Of a DNA stretch of 64,000 nt, positions 35,688-46,527 are shown piece after piece. The DNA comes from Prorocentrum cordatum. Its lineage: Eukaryota > Sar > Dinophyceae > Prorocentrales > Prorocentraceae. Every line of letters begins with the position of its first letter. Positions within the stretch are counted from its first letter, which is position 1. The notes beneath the pieces are model-generated. The model was not told the origin of the DNA. It worked only from the letters and a program-made list of their open reading frames with translations, and did no database searches. Made by a program: the position numbers and the translations under genes. The stretch spans positions 708,735 through 772,734 of the forward strand of contig CAUYUJ010019281.1 of NCBI GenBank assembly GCA_963575745.1, in the 5' to 3' direction.

Positions 35688-35990
35688 CCCGACAGAGAGC
35701 GAAGGTCGATGGATGGGAGCGCAACCATCACTTGGGTCGGGGGGGGCCCAGAGGGGGGTGATGACTAAGGGGGGGAGGGGATGTCATGGCGTGGGTAATG
35801 ATATTTCCTCAGATCTCATGGCGCCTCTTCTTCCTTCATTACGTCCCCGCCGACCCCCCGTGGCCGCGCACAGTCCGCCGGCCATGATTTGCGCCACCCC
35901 AACCCCCCTTTTGGACGCCCCCCCCCCCCCCCTTGGCTGCCCCCGAACAGAGCGAAGGTCGATGGGAGCGCAACCATCACTTGGGGCGCG
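35688..35990 (+). repeat. About 50-bp direct repeat pair downstream of MITE-4
   Basis: Copies at about 35690-35745 and 35939-35988 share GAGCGAAGGTCGATGG and GGGAGCGCAACCATCACTTG. A TTTTGGACGCCCCC string at about 35910 between them resembles the MITE-4 tip. 35990-36400 has no recognised gene. Confidence 0.75.
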
Positions 35991-36403
35991 TGGATCAGCG
36001 ACGGTTCCCGCCTCCGTGCAACATCGGCGCGCTCGGCCGCCAAACGAGGCAGCACTGGCTTCTTTTTTCGGGGGGGAGGCTTTCCCCGATCCGTGGATCT
36101 GGCGCCCACGCGCCAGGCCCACAGATTCATAGTCCACGTGATTGGGATGCTGGAAGCACAATTGCGGGCCAGGCTCGGTTGTGTTGCATGGTGCATGTTT
36201 TTGTTGTTGCTGGCAGTGTTTCTTTTGCCGGGCCGCGCCAAACTTGAAAAAGGGTAGCGCGCGGCGTTGGGGCTACCACAAGGGCTTGATTTTTTTGTGG
36301 TCGGGGCATTGGCTTCCCTCGTCCCACGCGAGCCCGAATTTTCCACTCTCGAACCATTCGGTCCGCAGTGATTCCAGCCCTTTATTGCGACGAACCGTCA
36401 GAC

Positions 36404-36404
<1 letters not shown>

Positions 36405-36462
<58 letters not shown>

Positions 36463-36472
36463 ACACACACGA
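36405..36472. repeat. (CA)n microsatellite
   Basis: Pure CA run with one TCA break. Confidence 0.95.
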
Positions 36473-36587
36473 GTGGCAAGTGCGGAACGCGGCACGGCAC
36501 GCTGAACATCTTGTGCCAAGCGCCGTGGCGATCGCTTCGACTGCCGTGGAACGTAACTTTCTCTGGCACTGCTTCGCAGCTGGGAGC

Positions 36588-36760
36588 GCTCTCTTGGGGC
36601 CTTTTTGAGGCCCTCTTGGGAGCCTCGGGGCCCATGTTGGAGGACATCCGTCAAAGAGGGTGGAGCCTTAATTCGCATCGCTCCTCTGGAGCCCCAGAAG
36701 TCGCCTCTCGGGGCCCTCTTGAGGCGCTCATGGGGCTCCACCACGAAAGTGGCACCTGGG
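36588..36760. repeat. Family B minisatellite, copy 3 (short, no core block)
   Basis: CTCTTGGGGCCTTTTTGAGG-type units only; the A-rich core seen in the other copies is absent. 36900-37015 downstream is a GCGCCACGTGTGCC-rich patch. 37015-38476 shows no recognised gene. Confidence 0.6.
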
Positions 36761-38476
36761 TCTCAGCACTTTGAGCGGTTGTTTTTCGATGGGCAGCTAT
36801 ACTGGGAACCAATACAGACCTCAGGTGCGCGACGCTGGGGCGCGGTGCGCCACGCGCACCAGTCGCGCCAGGCGCCCCTGGGCCTAGAGCGTGCCAGGAA
36901 CGTCGTGTGCGCCACATGTGCCGCGCGCTCCGCGTGCGCCACGTGTGCCGCATGCTCCAGCCGCGTCAGGTGCGCCACGTTCGGGTCACGCGCAGGGTGT
37001 GCCAAGTGCGCCGGCGTACACTGGGAAACTCGTCGGCACCCACCATCCTTGTCGAGAGCGAATGCACAATCGTGGCGGAGTTGCCATTCTGATGTCTGGT
37101 GGGCCTGCGCAGCAGGCGATACCACGACACACCCGCCGTCCCTTTCAAAAACCGATTCGACGTTATCGCGGGGTGCCCGCGCATGATCCAGATTTAGCCG
37201 CGAAGTGCAGTTCGCATGATGTATTGACAATGATGATGGCCCTGCGCACAGCAGGCCAAATACTAGCACCCCCGCCGTGTCTGTCAGTACAAAGAACTCG
37301 CAGATCGCCCGAATATGACCCCACATTCTGCCGCAAAGTGCATGTTGACTTTTTGTCAGCAGGGATCCTCTGTTTGTGGCCGATCGGGTGGGGGAGAGGG
37401 TGTTGGCGGAGTACGCCAAACGCGTTCAGCCGATTGCCTTGCACGGTTCGCGCCGCGTACATGGCCACGGTCGCCACCAATATCCCCACGACCATTACTC
37501 TGAGTCGTGTGTCTCAATGTGCAACTTATTGCGGTTGCACGGGGCGTCATGTTTTCGAGCGCCATCATGGGTACCGCGCGTATCACGAAACGTTAGAAGC
37601 GCATTACCCCACACCAGCAGTTACTTCGCAAGTGCGCAATTGCATCGTCAACTGTCCAGATGCGTGCATCATCGTGTCTCGTGGGTTTGCGCGACACTGA
37701 GCTGTCATGGAGCGTTTGTCGCAGATGGTTGATATGACGAAAGCCCGCTGGCCGAACACAACGGGTTGTCGACGATCGGTTGGCCAACATGTGTGGCAAA
37801 GGTGTCATTTCCAGCTTGCTCTTGCCACGAGGCCAGGGCGAAACCACATTGCGCATTTGGGAACCATTGTATTGGTGCGAAATGCATATTTTTCTCGCTG
37901 GGTTAGGACTAACCGGTCGCTTTTGACATGCAGGCAGCTTGGTGTAAACTCAGCGGTGCAGCCTCGAGTGATGTAGTGCAGTGTGGAGCAATGCAGTGCG
38001 ATGCACTGAGATGTTACGACTTAGGTTCGCACTGGGCCATTCATGCATGCAAGCGGAAGGCGCCAACACATGGTGCCAAGACGTTGCCATACGCCATCAT
38101 TCGCGCTTCAGGAACTGAATCATATCCATGCCGATCAGAAGCGGGAGAGGCCAGTCAGAATTGTTGACGGAGTTTCAGAGGCGTGTGGTGAATCGGTGAT
38201 GTCCCAGAGAATTCGAGCGTAAGTTCCCAAACGGCCTATGCAGCCGCTTGAGTCGTGCATGCCCCAGGCCTAACCCAAAACATATCTGGGCGAGTGGCGC
38301 AGCTCGGGCTTCGGAAGCCAGCCACCCCCATGAGTATAAGCTGCTACTCTGTTCTCTGATACTTCCTGCAAGCAGTCGGCTCAGCACTCGAGGGGGGGAA
38401 CGTTCGGCGAGAGGAGCGCCGACTACTCAGCAAAAATCGCAGTCTTGTTGTTGGGCTCCCCAGGAGCTGATCTGCG

Positions 38477-39889
38477 ATGCCGCGCGAGATCATCACACTG
38501 CAGGTGGGGCAGTGTGGGAACCAGATCGGGTCCGAGTTCTGGAAGCTACTGTGCGCGGAACACGGCATCAATGAGAGGGGTATTCTCGAGGACTTCGCGA
38601 CGTTGGGCGACGACCGCAAGGACGTATTTTTTTACCAAGCCGACGACGATCACTACATCCCTCGGGCATTGCTAATAGACATGGAACCCAGAGTGATCGA
38701 TACCATCCAGTCCTCCGAATATGGGCATCTGTATAATCCAGAGAACATATTCCTCGCGACGAAGGAAGGAGGTGGAGCTGGGAATAACTGGGCAAAGGGG
38801 TATACTTGCGGCGAGAAGGTTCAGGAGGAGGTCTTCGACATGGTCGACCGGGAGGCGGACGGGAGTGACAGTCTCGAGGGGTTTGTGTTGATCCATTCCA
38901 TCGCTGGTGGGACTGGCTCTGGTATGGGGTCCTACCTGCTCGAGGCTGTCAATGACAGGTATCCTAAGAAGTTGATCCAGACGTACTCGGTGTTCCCGCT
39001 GCTGTCAACTGAGACCAGTGACGTTGTAGTACAGCCTTATAATTCCGTCCTGACGCTGAAAAGGCTTACGCTGAATGCAGACTGTGTGGTCGTTCTCGAC
39101 AACACTGCGCTCAACAGAATAGCGATGGACCGGCTGAAGTTACAGACCCCGACGTTTGCTCAAATAAATTCGTTGGTGTCCACAGTCATGGCTTCGAGTA
39201 CCACCACGTTAAGGTACCCTGGGTACATGAACAATGACCTCATCGGTATGCTAGCTTCGCTGATACCGACGCCCAGGTGCCATTTTCTCATGACCGGCTA
39301 CACGCCGCTGACGCTCGACAACCAGACCTCGACCATCCGCAAGACCACGGTCCTAGATGTGATGCGTCGCTTGCTCCACACCAAGAACATCATGGTTTCG
39401 TGCTCAACCCGTCGCGGAGTATACATATCGATTCTCAACATAATCCAGGGCGAAGTTGACCCCACTCAGGTGCACAAGAGCCTGCAGCGCATCCGGGAGC
39501 GGAAGCTGGCCAAGTTCATCAACTGGGGCCCTGCCAGCATACAGGTGGCGCTGTCAAAGCAGAGCCCCTACGTGCAGCACACGCACAAGGTCAGTGGACT
39601 GATGATGGCGAACCACACGGCCATCTCGCAGCTCTTCGACCGCTGCGTCAAGCAGTACGACAAGCTGCGATCGCGGAACGCCTTCCTGGAGAACTACAGG
39701 CAGGAGAGCTTGTTCGCGGACAGCCTGGACGAGTTCGACCACGCCCGCGAGAGGGTCGTCTCCCTCAGCGACGAGTACAAAGCAGCCGAGACAGAGGACT
39801 ACATCAAGTGGGGCCTCCTTGCCGACGAGGAGGTGCAGATGCCTCCGTACGCCTCTGCCGACCGCCGCATGCCGCCTCCTCACGCCTGA
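38477..39889 (+). CDS. TUBG: Gamma-tubulin
   Basis: Intact 470-codon frame from ATG 38477 to TGA, the usual gamma-tubulin length (about 450-470). The N-terminus [18 protein letters not shown] and the motif [12 protein letters not shown] (residues 98-109) are gamma-specific forms of the tubulin GTP-binding loops. The tubulin signature GGTGSGMGS (144-152) is present, and [10 protein letters not shown] lies in the C-terminal half. The product nucleates microtubules in the gamma-tubulin ring complex at microtubule-organising centres. There is no intron in the frame. Upstream, a pyrimidine-rich stretch with an AG near 38371 could accept a spliced leader, but no leader relict or promoter motif is clear. 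The tail is acidic then Pro/Arg-rich. Identity is very secure. Confidence 0.98.
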   Translation: MPREIITLQVGQCGNQIGSEFWKLLCAEHGINERGILEDFATLGDDRKDVFFYQADDDHYIPRALLIDMEPRVIDTIQSSEYGHLYNPENIFLATKEGGGAGNNWAKGYTCGEKVQEEVFDMVDREADGSDSLEGFVLIHSIAGGTGSGMGSYLLEAVNDRYPKKLIQTYSVFPLLSTETSDVVVQPYNSVLTLKRLTLNADCVVVLDNTALNRIAMDRLKLQTPTFAQINSLVSTVMASSTTTLRYPGYMNNDLIGMLASLIPTPRCHFLMTGYTPLTLDNQTSTIRKTTVLDVMRRLLHTKNIMVSCSTRRGVYISILNIIQGEVDPTQVHKSLQRIRERKLAKFINWGPASIQVALSKQSPYVQHTHKVSGLMMANHTAISQLFDRCVKQYDKLRSRNAFLENYRQESLFADSLDEFDHARERVVSLSDEYKAAETEDYIKWGLLADEEVQMPPYASADRRMPPPHA

Positions 39890-40264
39890 GGCCGCCTTTG
39901 GTTCCTGCCCGATTGAGTGTGAGAGCGCGAGAGAGGGTGGGAGGGAGGGAGGGAGAGGGAGAAGGGATAGATAGTGATCCATAGCGGCCTCCCTTTTTTT
40001 CACATACATACATATACACACACCTTCACCGATACACACATACCCATACACATTTATATGTATCAGCATGTGTATACATGTGTGTGCAAGTTTGTACTTA
40101 TATCTTATGTCTATATATATATACACTGTAGCGGCCGATGCCGAGTCGGACGGCAATAATCCAAACATCATGTAATCCATATGTACACACCGAGGCAGCA
40201 TCTACGTTTACACGCATCTGCTCACGTATTCATTACTACAGGGGGAGGGATGGCGAGTGATGGG

Positions 40265-40313
40265 AAGTGAGGGAGCGAGAAAGAGAGAGAGAGAGAGAGA
40301 GGATGAGAGAGAA

Positions 40314-40349
<36 letters not shown>

Positions 40350-40500
40350 GGGGGGAGGAGAGAGAGAGAGAGAAAGAACGAAAGAGACAGGGTGAGAGAG
40401 AGCGACAGAGGGAGAGAGAGATTTAGAGAAAACGAGATTGAGAGTGAGAGAGAGAAGGAGAGATGCAGAGAAGGAGAGTGATGGAGGGACGTCGAGAGAA
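40265..40500. repeat. (GA)n microsatellite
   Basis: Long GAGAGA tract with GC-containing breaks. The corresponding GA tract right of LINE-B is at 47796-47878, also followed by CATACATA-rich sequence. 39890-40265 is the gamma-tubulin 3' flank: a GA/GGGA patch, then CACATACATA-type repeats. Confidence 0.93.
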
Positions 40501-40594
40501 AACTGTATCCAACATGCATACATATATACATGCATATAATATGCAGCGTGCTCTAACCATACGCATTGTAGAGGCATGCGCATTGCGGAATGCG

Positions 40595-40870
40595 GTTTCT
40601 GTTCAATCGGGACTTGGAACACTTGTTAGGTCCCGTGCGGGCTCTGCGCCAGGAGACGCACGCTTCTGCGGAAACGCGTGGTTCGGCCCCACTGTCCGCA
40701 CCCTCCACCCCACCAACCTCCCCCCCCCCGTACCCTCCCCCCCCCAGCCAGAGGGAGAATAGCAGCAGCACGATCGCTATGGCAATTGCGCGCCTTGCCA
40801 ACAAGCCAAGTTGTGAGCGACTTGGAACGACTTCGTGTGAGCGGCACCCTTCAGTCCAATATGTGCGTGC
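40595..40870 (+). repeat. Module D, copy 1 (left of LINE-B)
   Basis: Shares with 48010-48215, in the same orientation, the strings TCGGGAC, CTCTGCGCCAG, CGGCCCCACTGTCCGCACCC, GAGGGAGA, AGCAGCACGA-like, GCGCGCC, and GGCTTGGAACGRCTTCG-like ends. Both copies follow a GA tract and a CATA-rich stretch. Function unknown; probably a dispersed repeat or decayed element. Confidence 0.75.
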
Positions 40871-41027
40871 AGCAGCAGAATTATAGAGCACATGCCTGTG
40901 TATGCGTATGTGTGTACAGAGAAAGCGAGAGAGGCAGCGTGAACCTAGTAGATATAGAAACCACCGTGCGTATACATGACGAGACAACCACACAGGGACA
41001 TGTCATGACGAGTATCAACCACACAGG

Positions 41028-41051
41028 GTGGTGTAGAGAGAGAGAGTAATG
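41028..41051. repeat. LINE-B target-site duplication, left
   Basis: GTGGTGTA + (GA)n + TAATG, 24 nt. The matching copy at 47743-47769 differs only by three bases of GA tract. Confidence 0.85.
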
Positions 41052-41096
41052 GAATGGAATGGGCTCTATCGCGGTGCGATACTAGGAGAGAACGAA

Positions 41097-44000
41097 CTAC
41101 GAGGGCTTAGCTCGGTTCGAACCCTGATCGTTGGGCCATTGCCCTGCCTCGAAATTCGCGAGATACCGCCGACGAACAGGATTGAGAGGCTTCGAGCATG
41201 CCTCGGCCAAATTCGCTCGGAGCTGCTCGCTTCCGAAGAAACCACAAATGCTGCAAATCCAAACCTTGAGGGTGGCGGAATACACTAGCATGTGGGACGG
41301 GTGTACCCAACCCCCTCCAATGTGGACCATCTTCCCCCTCGGCAACTGAAACTTATTCGAGCCTACACTGATGAGATCGAAGCACTCCGAATTCCTCCAA
41401 GTAGTGAGCGTGTCCCTAGACGCGCATCCCCCACACCTATCACAACGATTCCCTACGTCACAGAGCCGATGCTGGGACGAAAAGAGAGCCAAGGAGGAGG
41501 GAGAGGGAGGAGGCGGCGGCCTGGTCGTAGGTCGGGGCCTGGCGGGCGACGGTCTCGCAGCCATGGCCTCGAGGGTGGCACGCAGGAGCCTGCGACGGAC
41601 AAGGTTGGCGTCAACCTCTGCTTTAGCAGCTCGAAACCTGGTTTCAGCATCCACTCGACACTTTTTTGCAGCAAGGCCAGCGAACTCGTCGGCCATGTGG
41701 TTTCCGATGATCAGAAACTCTGGAAAGCGGGAACTCGAGAATTCTTCAGCTTCAATATGTGACGGTATCTGCACGACACAAACTTGCGACGGGTCGCGAA
41801 ACTGCATCTCACGAGCAATGTCCTTCCAAACGTTGGCATTGGCCCCGCGCGGGGCCCTCCAGAATCCCTGATAACACCCATCAGAGACACCACTATTATC
41901 CGTGACGTACACGAGGGGCCCTCGAGAGTGCCTGAGCGCCAGGAGGAATCCCCACAACTCACCCCGAGGGACCGATTGAGCAGCTCCAGGAAGAGGTCCG
42001 AAGATGGCTGAACCGACTGCGGGGTGATCGAAGTCACGAACGACAACAGCTGACACTCCGACGCGCCGAAGCCGTCGGTCTCTGGAATCCACGCCCCCAC
42101 TGGCATCTCCGAAGACCAGCAGAGGCTTGTCGATCACACCGATGCCGAGCGCGTGCTCGCTGAACGGTGCACCTACAGAAGAGAAATGCTCCCACGCCTC
42201 GTCGGCGCTCGGAGCGGGTACCTGCGTCCAAGAACTCGGAATGAGACCACGAAACCAAAAACCCGGTTCGGCATCTTGGCCCGCCAGGGCCCTGGGAAGA
42301 AGGTGGTCCGAGGACGAGTAGATTTTATGCCCATTGTTAGCTGGGCAAGTCCACCCCCGATGAAGAGGAGTTTCGGAGTCCTGGCCACACCTGGGACACG
42401 TGTCGTCGCTGATGGCACCCGTCTCGCCCTTCACCCTGGATAACTGCCAAGACCCACCGATAGCAATAACCAACATGGCCTCCGAGAGCTTGGCCCCATG
42501 AGGCACACCACTAAGAACCTTCAGGAGCTGCCTGAGGGAGCCGTTGTCAGCCCCACCTTGAAGCCCTTCACCACAGTAATGTTTAGAAGCCTTTACCCAT
42601 AGCCTGGACCTGATGGACCCCTCGAACTCGGTGAGCAAACCGCTAATGTCCTCAGAGCTGGTGACGAGTTCATCGGGAAATGACCACGTACCCCCAGCGT
42701 CTTCATAGCTAGCTGGTGAATGCCACTTTGTTGGAGACTCTGGGCCCCACCCGAACTCAAGTAAGTAGGCAATGATGGACGAGATGGGCCCCCGTACATG
42801 CCGAGAAATCTGCTGAGGTGCTAGCTCACGGAGCTGGCGAACAAGCCCAGGCCAGGCAGCACGGACAGGAGCGCGAATATTGGGCTCGCTCAGCCAGGTT
42901 CTCAACCACAGCTGAAGCCCATCGCGCGGCAACTTGCATTCGGGATCGTGCCCGTCGGCACGCAAGTCAAGCAAAGTAGTGAGGCAACGCCCACGCTTAG
43001 AAGAAGCAAGAGTAGCACCCAATCGTCGACGACATTGGACCCGAAACTCACCAAAAGCACCTGAAATCTGATGTCCATAAGCCCCTGCAGCCTGAGCACC
43101 CGCCCGTTCCAGAAGCCCCGTGGTACGATACTTCCGACTCGGGCGAGCGAACTTGCGTATCTTATGGTTCATTGCCGTTGCCTTGATGACTCTCTGCCTC
43201 CTCGTTGCTCTAGCGAGTCTGCCTGCCCCCAAATCGACACCCAAACAGGTTGCTTGCAGAGCGTGCTGGAGATCAAAACCTCGGCGTCGAAGCCGACGGA
43301 CCACCGCCTTGCTGTCAGCGGCGTGGGAACAAAGCACAGCACTCTTGCTGGCGATCTGGAGTCCGTGCTCTTGCAGCGTGGTGCACGTGCCCAGGATGCC
43401 CTGGTACAAACTCTCACGAACAGCTCTTCGCGAACCAGCCGTGTGCTGAGTCAAATCGTCGACCCAAATACGATATGACATATTAACGTGCGTAGTGGTA
43501 AGTTTCATGAGAATATAATAAACCATACACCTCCCAAATCTGGTGCCGCTCCGAAGCCCCTGGATAATACTTTGCCACGGCTGGAACGCCTGAGAGAAAG
43601 AACCAAGCTGGGATGAGACGCGTGGGGCCATGCACATCTGGAGCTCCAGGGCGAGGACCGCGGGGGGAAACCCCATTCTAAGAGCAGACCTGGCCAATGG
43701 AATCCACCCCATAGCATCGTAAAACCCCTTGATGTCCAATAGCCCCTCTCCGAATGCACAACCCAATCTGGCGAGCCCTTCGTCTTGAAGAGCACGTAAA
43801 AATACTTCACGGAGCGCCGAGTTGCCTGCGATCGCAGCGCCCCAGGCTGGCTCCGAATCCTTGGACCATAATCTAACTTCGTCCTCGCGGGCCAATGACC
43901 AGGTCCTGGAAAACATAGACATGAGTCCCATGATTCTGTCTCCCCCGTTTTTCTTCCCCAGGAGCCGACCGACAACCAACAAAATTTGCCAGGGCCAGGA

Positions 44001-44597
44001 AAGGCACTCCTCACAGGCACTGAAAACCGAAACCAACTCCTCCAAACCTGGGAGGGGAAGACGTCCCATATCTACTGGGCTGAGGTTGTCAACCCCGAGT
44101 CCTGCTTTGGCCTTCATGGAGCGCAAGGCGCGCTGGACGCGCTCGACGGACAAGGGCCCCAGCTGCTCCACAGCCGCAGCCTCGCGAATATCCTGGAACA
44201 TACCCAAGATGTCGGAAATCGGGACTGGTTGGGAGCTCCAGAGATCGTGCCATCGCTTAGTTTTGTGGTCGACGATGTCCATGGGATGGAACAGGGTTTT
44301 GCCATTGAACTGAATCTCGTCGGGAACTGGGGGAACCTTCTTAAGAGACTTGTGTAGAATGCCAGGAGCCTCCGAAGTAGTAATCCAGTTCCGAAACTCA
44401 CGCAAAGAAGAATAAATAGCCCGACTCCTAGCGCGGCCTGCGACACGCCTGGCTGCCAGAGCAAGTCGCTCGACGGAGCCGTCGGAAATAGAAGCAATGC
44501 GATGTAACTTGTCCTGCCATGTGCTCCAGGCCGCCTGCCGAGAGCTATCATCTGGATCTGGAATTCGCAAAAGAGGAACGTGCACCCCTGGAGGCAC
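41097..44597 (-). CDS. LINE-B RT / RNase H polyprotein part
   Basis: 1166 codons. No ATG begins it; it overlaps the endonuclease frame by 50 bp at +1. RT motifs: GLGVDNLSP (about 167-173), GRLLGKKNGGDRI, motif A LLDIKGFYDA (Asp288), motif B-like IIQGLRSGTRF, and motif C IWVDDL (Asp380-381), a VDD variant. A CxxC-x8-H-x4-C knuckle lies at 734-751. RNase H residues: Asp831 (VFGDASG), Glu880 (PRGELWG), Asp900 (YVTDNSG), and the NHMADEF motif near 966-972. The C-terminus is Cys-rich (CDRCGGC, CSICG). The product copies the element RNA at the nicked target and removes the RNA strand. The catalytic residues are all present, so the enzyme could be active. Confidence 0.93.
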   Translation of the reverse strand: MPPGVHVPLLRIPDPDDSSRQAAWSTWQDKLHRIASISDGSVERLALAARRVAGRARSRAIYSSLREFRNWITTSEAPGILHKSLKKVPPVPDEIQFNGKTLFHPMDIVDHKTKRWHDLWSSQPVPISDILGMFQDIREAAAVEQLGPLSVERVQRALRSMKAKAGLGVDNLSPVDMGRLPLPGLEELVSVFSACEECLSWPWQILLVVGRLLGKKNGGDRIMGLMSMFSRTWSLAREDEVRLWSKDSEPAWGAAIAGNSALREVFLRALQDEGLARLGCAFGEGLLDIKGFYDAMGWIPLARSALRMGFPPAVLALELQMCMAPRVSSQLGSFSQAFQPWQSIIQGLRSGTRFGRCMVYYILMKLTTTHVNMSYRIWVDDLTQHTAGSRRAVRESLYQGILGTCTTLQEHGLQIASKSAVLCSHAADSKAVVRRLRRRGFDLQHALQATCLGVDLGAGRLARATRRQRVIKATAMNHKIRKFARPSRKYRTTGLLERAGAQAAGAYGHQISGAFGEFRVQCRRRLGATLASSKRGRCLTTLLDLRADGHDPECKLPRDGLQLWLRTWLSEPNIRAPVRAAWPGLVRQLRELAPQQISRHVRGPISSIIAYLLEFGWGPESPTKWHSPASYEDAGGTWSFPDELVTSSEDISGLLTEFEGSIRSRLWVKASKHYCGEGLQGGADNGSLRQLLKVLSGVPHGAKLSEAMLVIAIGGSWQLSRVKGETGAISDDTCPRCGQDSETPLHRGWTCPANNGHKIYSSSDHLLPRALAGQDAEPGFWFRGLIPSSWTQVPAPSADEAWEHFSSVGAPFSEHALGIGVIDKPLLVFGDASGGVDSRDRRLRRVGVSAVVVRDFDHPAVGSAIFGPLPGAAQSVPRGELWGFLLALRHSRGPLVYVTDNSGVSDGCYQGFWRAPRGANANVWKDIAREMQFRDPSQVCVVQIPSHIEAEEFSSSRFPEFLIIGNHMADEFAGLAAKKCRVDAETRFRAAKAEVDANLVRRRLLRATLEAMAARPSPARPRPTTRPPPPPSPSSLALFSSQHRLCDVGNRCDRCGGCASRDTLTTWRNSECFDLISVGSNKFQLPRGKMVHIGGGWVHPSHMLVYSATLKVWICSICGFFGSEQLRANLAEACSKPLNPVRRRYLANFEAGQWPNDQGSNRAKPS

Positions 44598-46527
44598 AGG
44601 CCTGGACTAGCTGCGCCTGCTGTGCGACCCCGTTGCCTCGACTGCGATGCTTACTGAGAGAGGTGAGCACGGTGGAAAGACGCCCCCACCAACTAGCCAC
44701 GACGTCGTGTAGAGGTTGATCCCGAGCTTTATCAGGAGCCTTCATTTCAACCACCCGAAAGAAAGGACCCTGACCCCTCGTAGTGCCTCCAGAGATACCA
44801 ACGCCGTGATGTGTAGTGATGACCTGCTCCACCGTAGATGCCCAAGAAGAGTAGAGAGCTCCAAGCCGACTAGCATGCTGACCTCCTACGGCGTACGCGA
44901 CTGAATCTCGAACGACTGGCCAGACCTCCTGCCCACCGTCCGAGTGCGCGTACCCCATGTGGCCCTTGCAGGTCTCCCAGAGCTCAGCCGAGATGGAGAA
45001 GGAAGGGAGAGAGGGCTGACTATTGGTTGCCGAGGGGGGGGTCTCGGAGGGGGGGCGCCCTACGGTCCCAAGAAACTCCTTCTCAGACAGACACTGCTCT
45101 GACAGAGACGCGACAGCTGGAGACGCCGTGGCACTCGCTCTGGGGGTGGAGACCTCGGCGCCAGCCGCGTCGTCAAAAAAACTGGAAGAGATTAAATCGA
45201 AGTCATCGCCTGAATCGCCGTCCGACATACCGTCGTCCAGCTCGAAATCGGCCCGCTCAGGATCGGCAGTGAGATCCCCGAACAGAGCCTCCGAAGCCTC
45301 CGAAAACCTCAACCTCTGAGACTGCTTGGCCGCGACTCGTTGAGCCTTGGCAACACTGGACTTGGATCCAGGGGTAGGTGCCACCCCTGGACGTGGAACC
45401 TGTGGGAGCCTAGCCGGTGTGACCAGCTCCCTGCACAAAAGTTGCGTCCCCGAACTACGAAGCCGAATCAGTACTGCACTATGAGGCTTCCATGGAACAG
45501 AGAGGATGGGCGTGACGCTGACAAGGTAGGGGACGCACGAGTGACTAGCAATGACGTAGTCGAGCATGGCGCCTTTACCTGACTGGCAGGTCGTTGACGC
45601 CCCCAACGGCTTGAAGATAACCCCGTCAACCTTCTGGATGAACCCTCGCTGCACCAGCACCTCGGGCTCGAGGTTGAAATCTCCAACTATGAACCATGGC
45701 AAACGTAGCTGTGAGACGAGCGCGCCAAGCTTGGCCAGACGCGCGAGGTTCCTGCCCCCGAAGCCCTCGGAGCAGAAGCCGTAGTACGTGATGGCCACCA
45801 ACGAGTACCCATGCATATGAACAATGGCCGCACTGAGCCCATCCAGTGCTGAGGAACCATTCGCTCGCAACTCACGAAGTACAGCGTCCGTGTCGCTCAG
45901 GCTGTGCATCTGCAGGTGGTGGCGGCACATGAGCCACTCCCCACCCTCGTTAGACCTGTCCTGAGTCGCTGCCGTCTTGCCCCGCCCTAAGGCTCGAGCG
46001 GGGTTGAGAATGAGCTTGAAATGACTCTTGTGAGCCTGCTCTCGCCAATACTGCACGTCCTTGTTGCTCTCAACGTGCGTCTCAGCGATACCGAAGAAAT
46101 GGAAGGGCTTGCAGGCTGGACCTGAAATGCAATCCCACGCTTGTATGCCCATAGTCGTGACGTTAGCGAAGAAGAAATGGCTGTCCGACCCACTCTTGGA
46201 CATGGTGATGCGCTCATCGTCCGTCATGTTGAGTGGTCCCTGGATTGGCTCCAGGGCGGCCCGCCTCTGAGGGCGCGAACTCCCCGTGCTTGTGCTGCGG
46301 CCTACCCTGTGGCTCGAAGCTCCCGACTCCCGCTGGGGGGGCCTGCCGCCAGGGTCGCCGCAGCCGTAAGTCGGGGAGATGAGACTCCCCTCTCGACTCG
46401 AAATGCTCGATGAGCTTCCCAAGTCGCCACCAGCCGCCGACTGCTCACACCCGTCGGCTGGTCCCCGTGGGCCTCGGTGGGGAAAACCTCCTGCGTTGGC
46501 ACCGACTGCAGGAGCCCCTCGTGAAGG
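44548..46527 (-). CDS. LINE-B APE-type endonuclease ORF
   Basis: Open continuously from directly after the ORF1 TGA (46528-46530) to 44548, in the same frame as ORF1. The first ATG is only at 46227, just before the domain. Motifs in order: FFANVTTMG (Asn), FFGIAETHV (Glu), WFIVGDFNLEP (Asp/Asn), MLDYVI, and KPHSAVLIRL (His), a complete APE-endonuclease set. A Ser/Asp/Glu-rich linker follows to the C-terminus. It should nick the target DNA for primed reverse transcription. Start by readthrough of the UGA or internal initiation at 46227 cannot be told apart here. Confidence 0.9.
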   Translation of the reverse strand, partial: PSRGAPAVGANAGGFPHRGPRGPADGCEQSAAGGDLGSSSSISSREGSLISPTYGCGDPGGRPPQRESGASSHRVGRSTSTGSSRPQRRAALEPIQGPLNMTDDERITMSKSGSDSHFFFANVTTMGIQAWDCISGPACKPFHFFGIAETHVESNKDVQYWREQAHKSHFKLILNPARALGRGKTAATQDRSNEGGEWLMCRHHLQMHSLSDTDAVLRELRANGSSALDGLSAAIVHMHGYSLVAITYYGFCSEGFGGRNLARLAKLGALVSQLRLPWFIVGDFNLEPEVLVQRGFIQKVDGVIFKPLGASTTCQSGKGAMLDYVIASHSCVPYLVSVTPILSVPWKPHSAVLIRLRSSGTQLLCRELVTPARLPQVPRPGVAPTPGSKSSVAKAQRVAAKQSQRLRFSEASEALFGDLTADPERADFELDDGMSDGDSGDDFDLISSSFFDDAAGAEVSTPRASATASPAVASLSEQCLSEKEFLGTVGRPPSETPPSATNSQPSLPSFSISAELWETCKGHMGYAHSDGGQEVWPVVRDSVAYAVGGQHASRLGALYSSWASTVEQVITTHHGVGISGGTTRGQGPFFRVVEMKAPDKARDQPLHDVVASWWGRLSTVLTSLSKHRSRGNGVAQQAQLVQACASRGARSSFANSRSR

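Noticed and set aside
32755-35724. 989-codon minus-strand ORF
   Set aside because: It crosses several microsatellites and MITE-4 and reads as poly-Leu, poly-Ser, poly-Pro and Ala/Pro/Arg. GC-rich stop-poor DNA explains it.
38285-38320. Possible tRNA A-box (TGGCGCAG) upstream of gamma-tubulin
   Set aside because: No B box or foldable arms follow.
41112-41122. GGTTCGAACCC, a match to a tRNA B box
   Set aside because: It lies inside the C-terminal codons of the LINE-B RT frame, with no A box at proper spacing and no cloverleaf.
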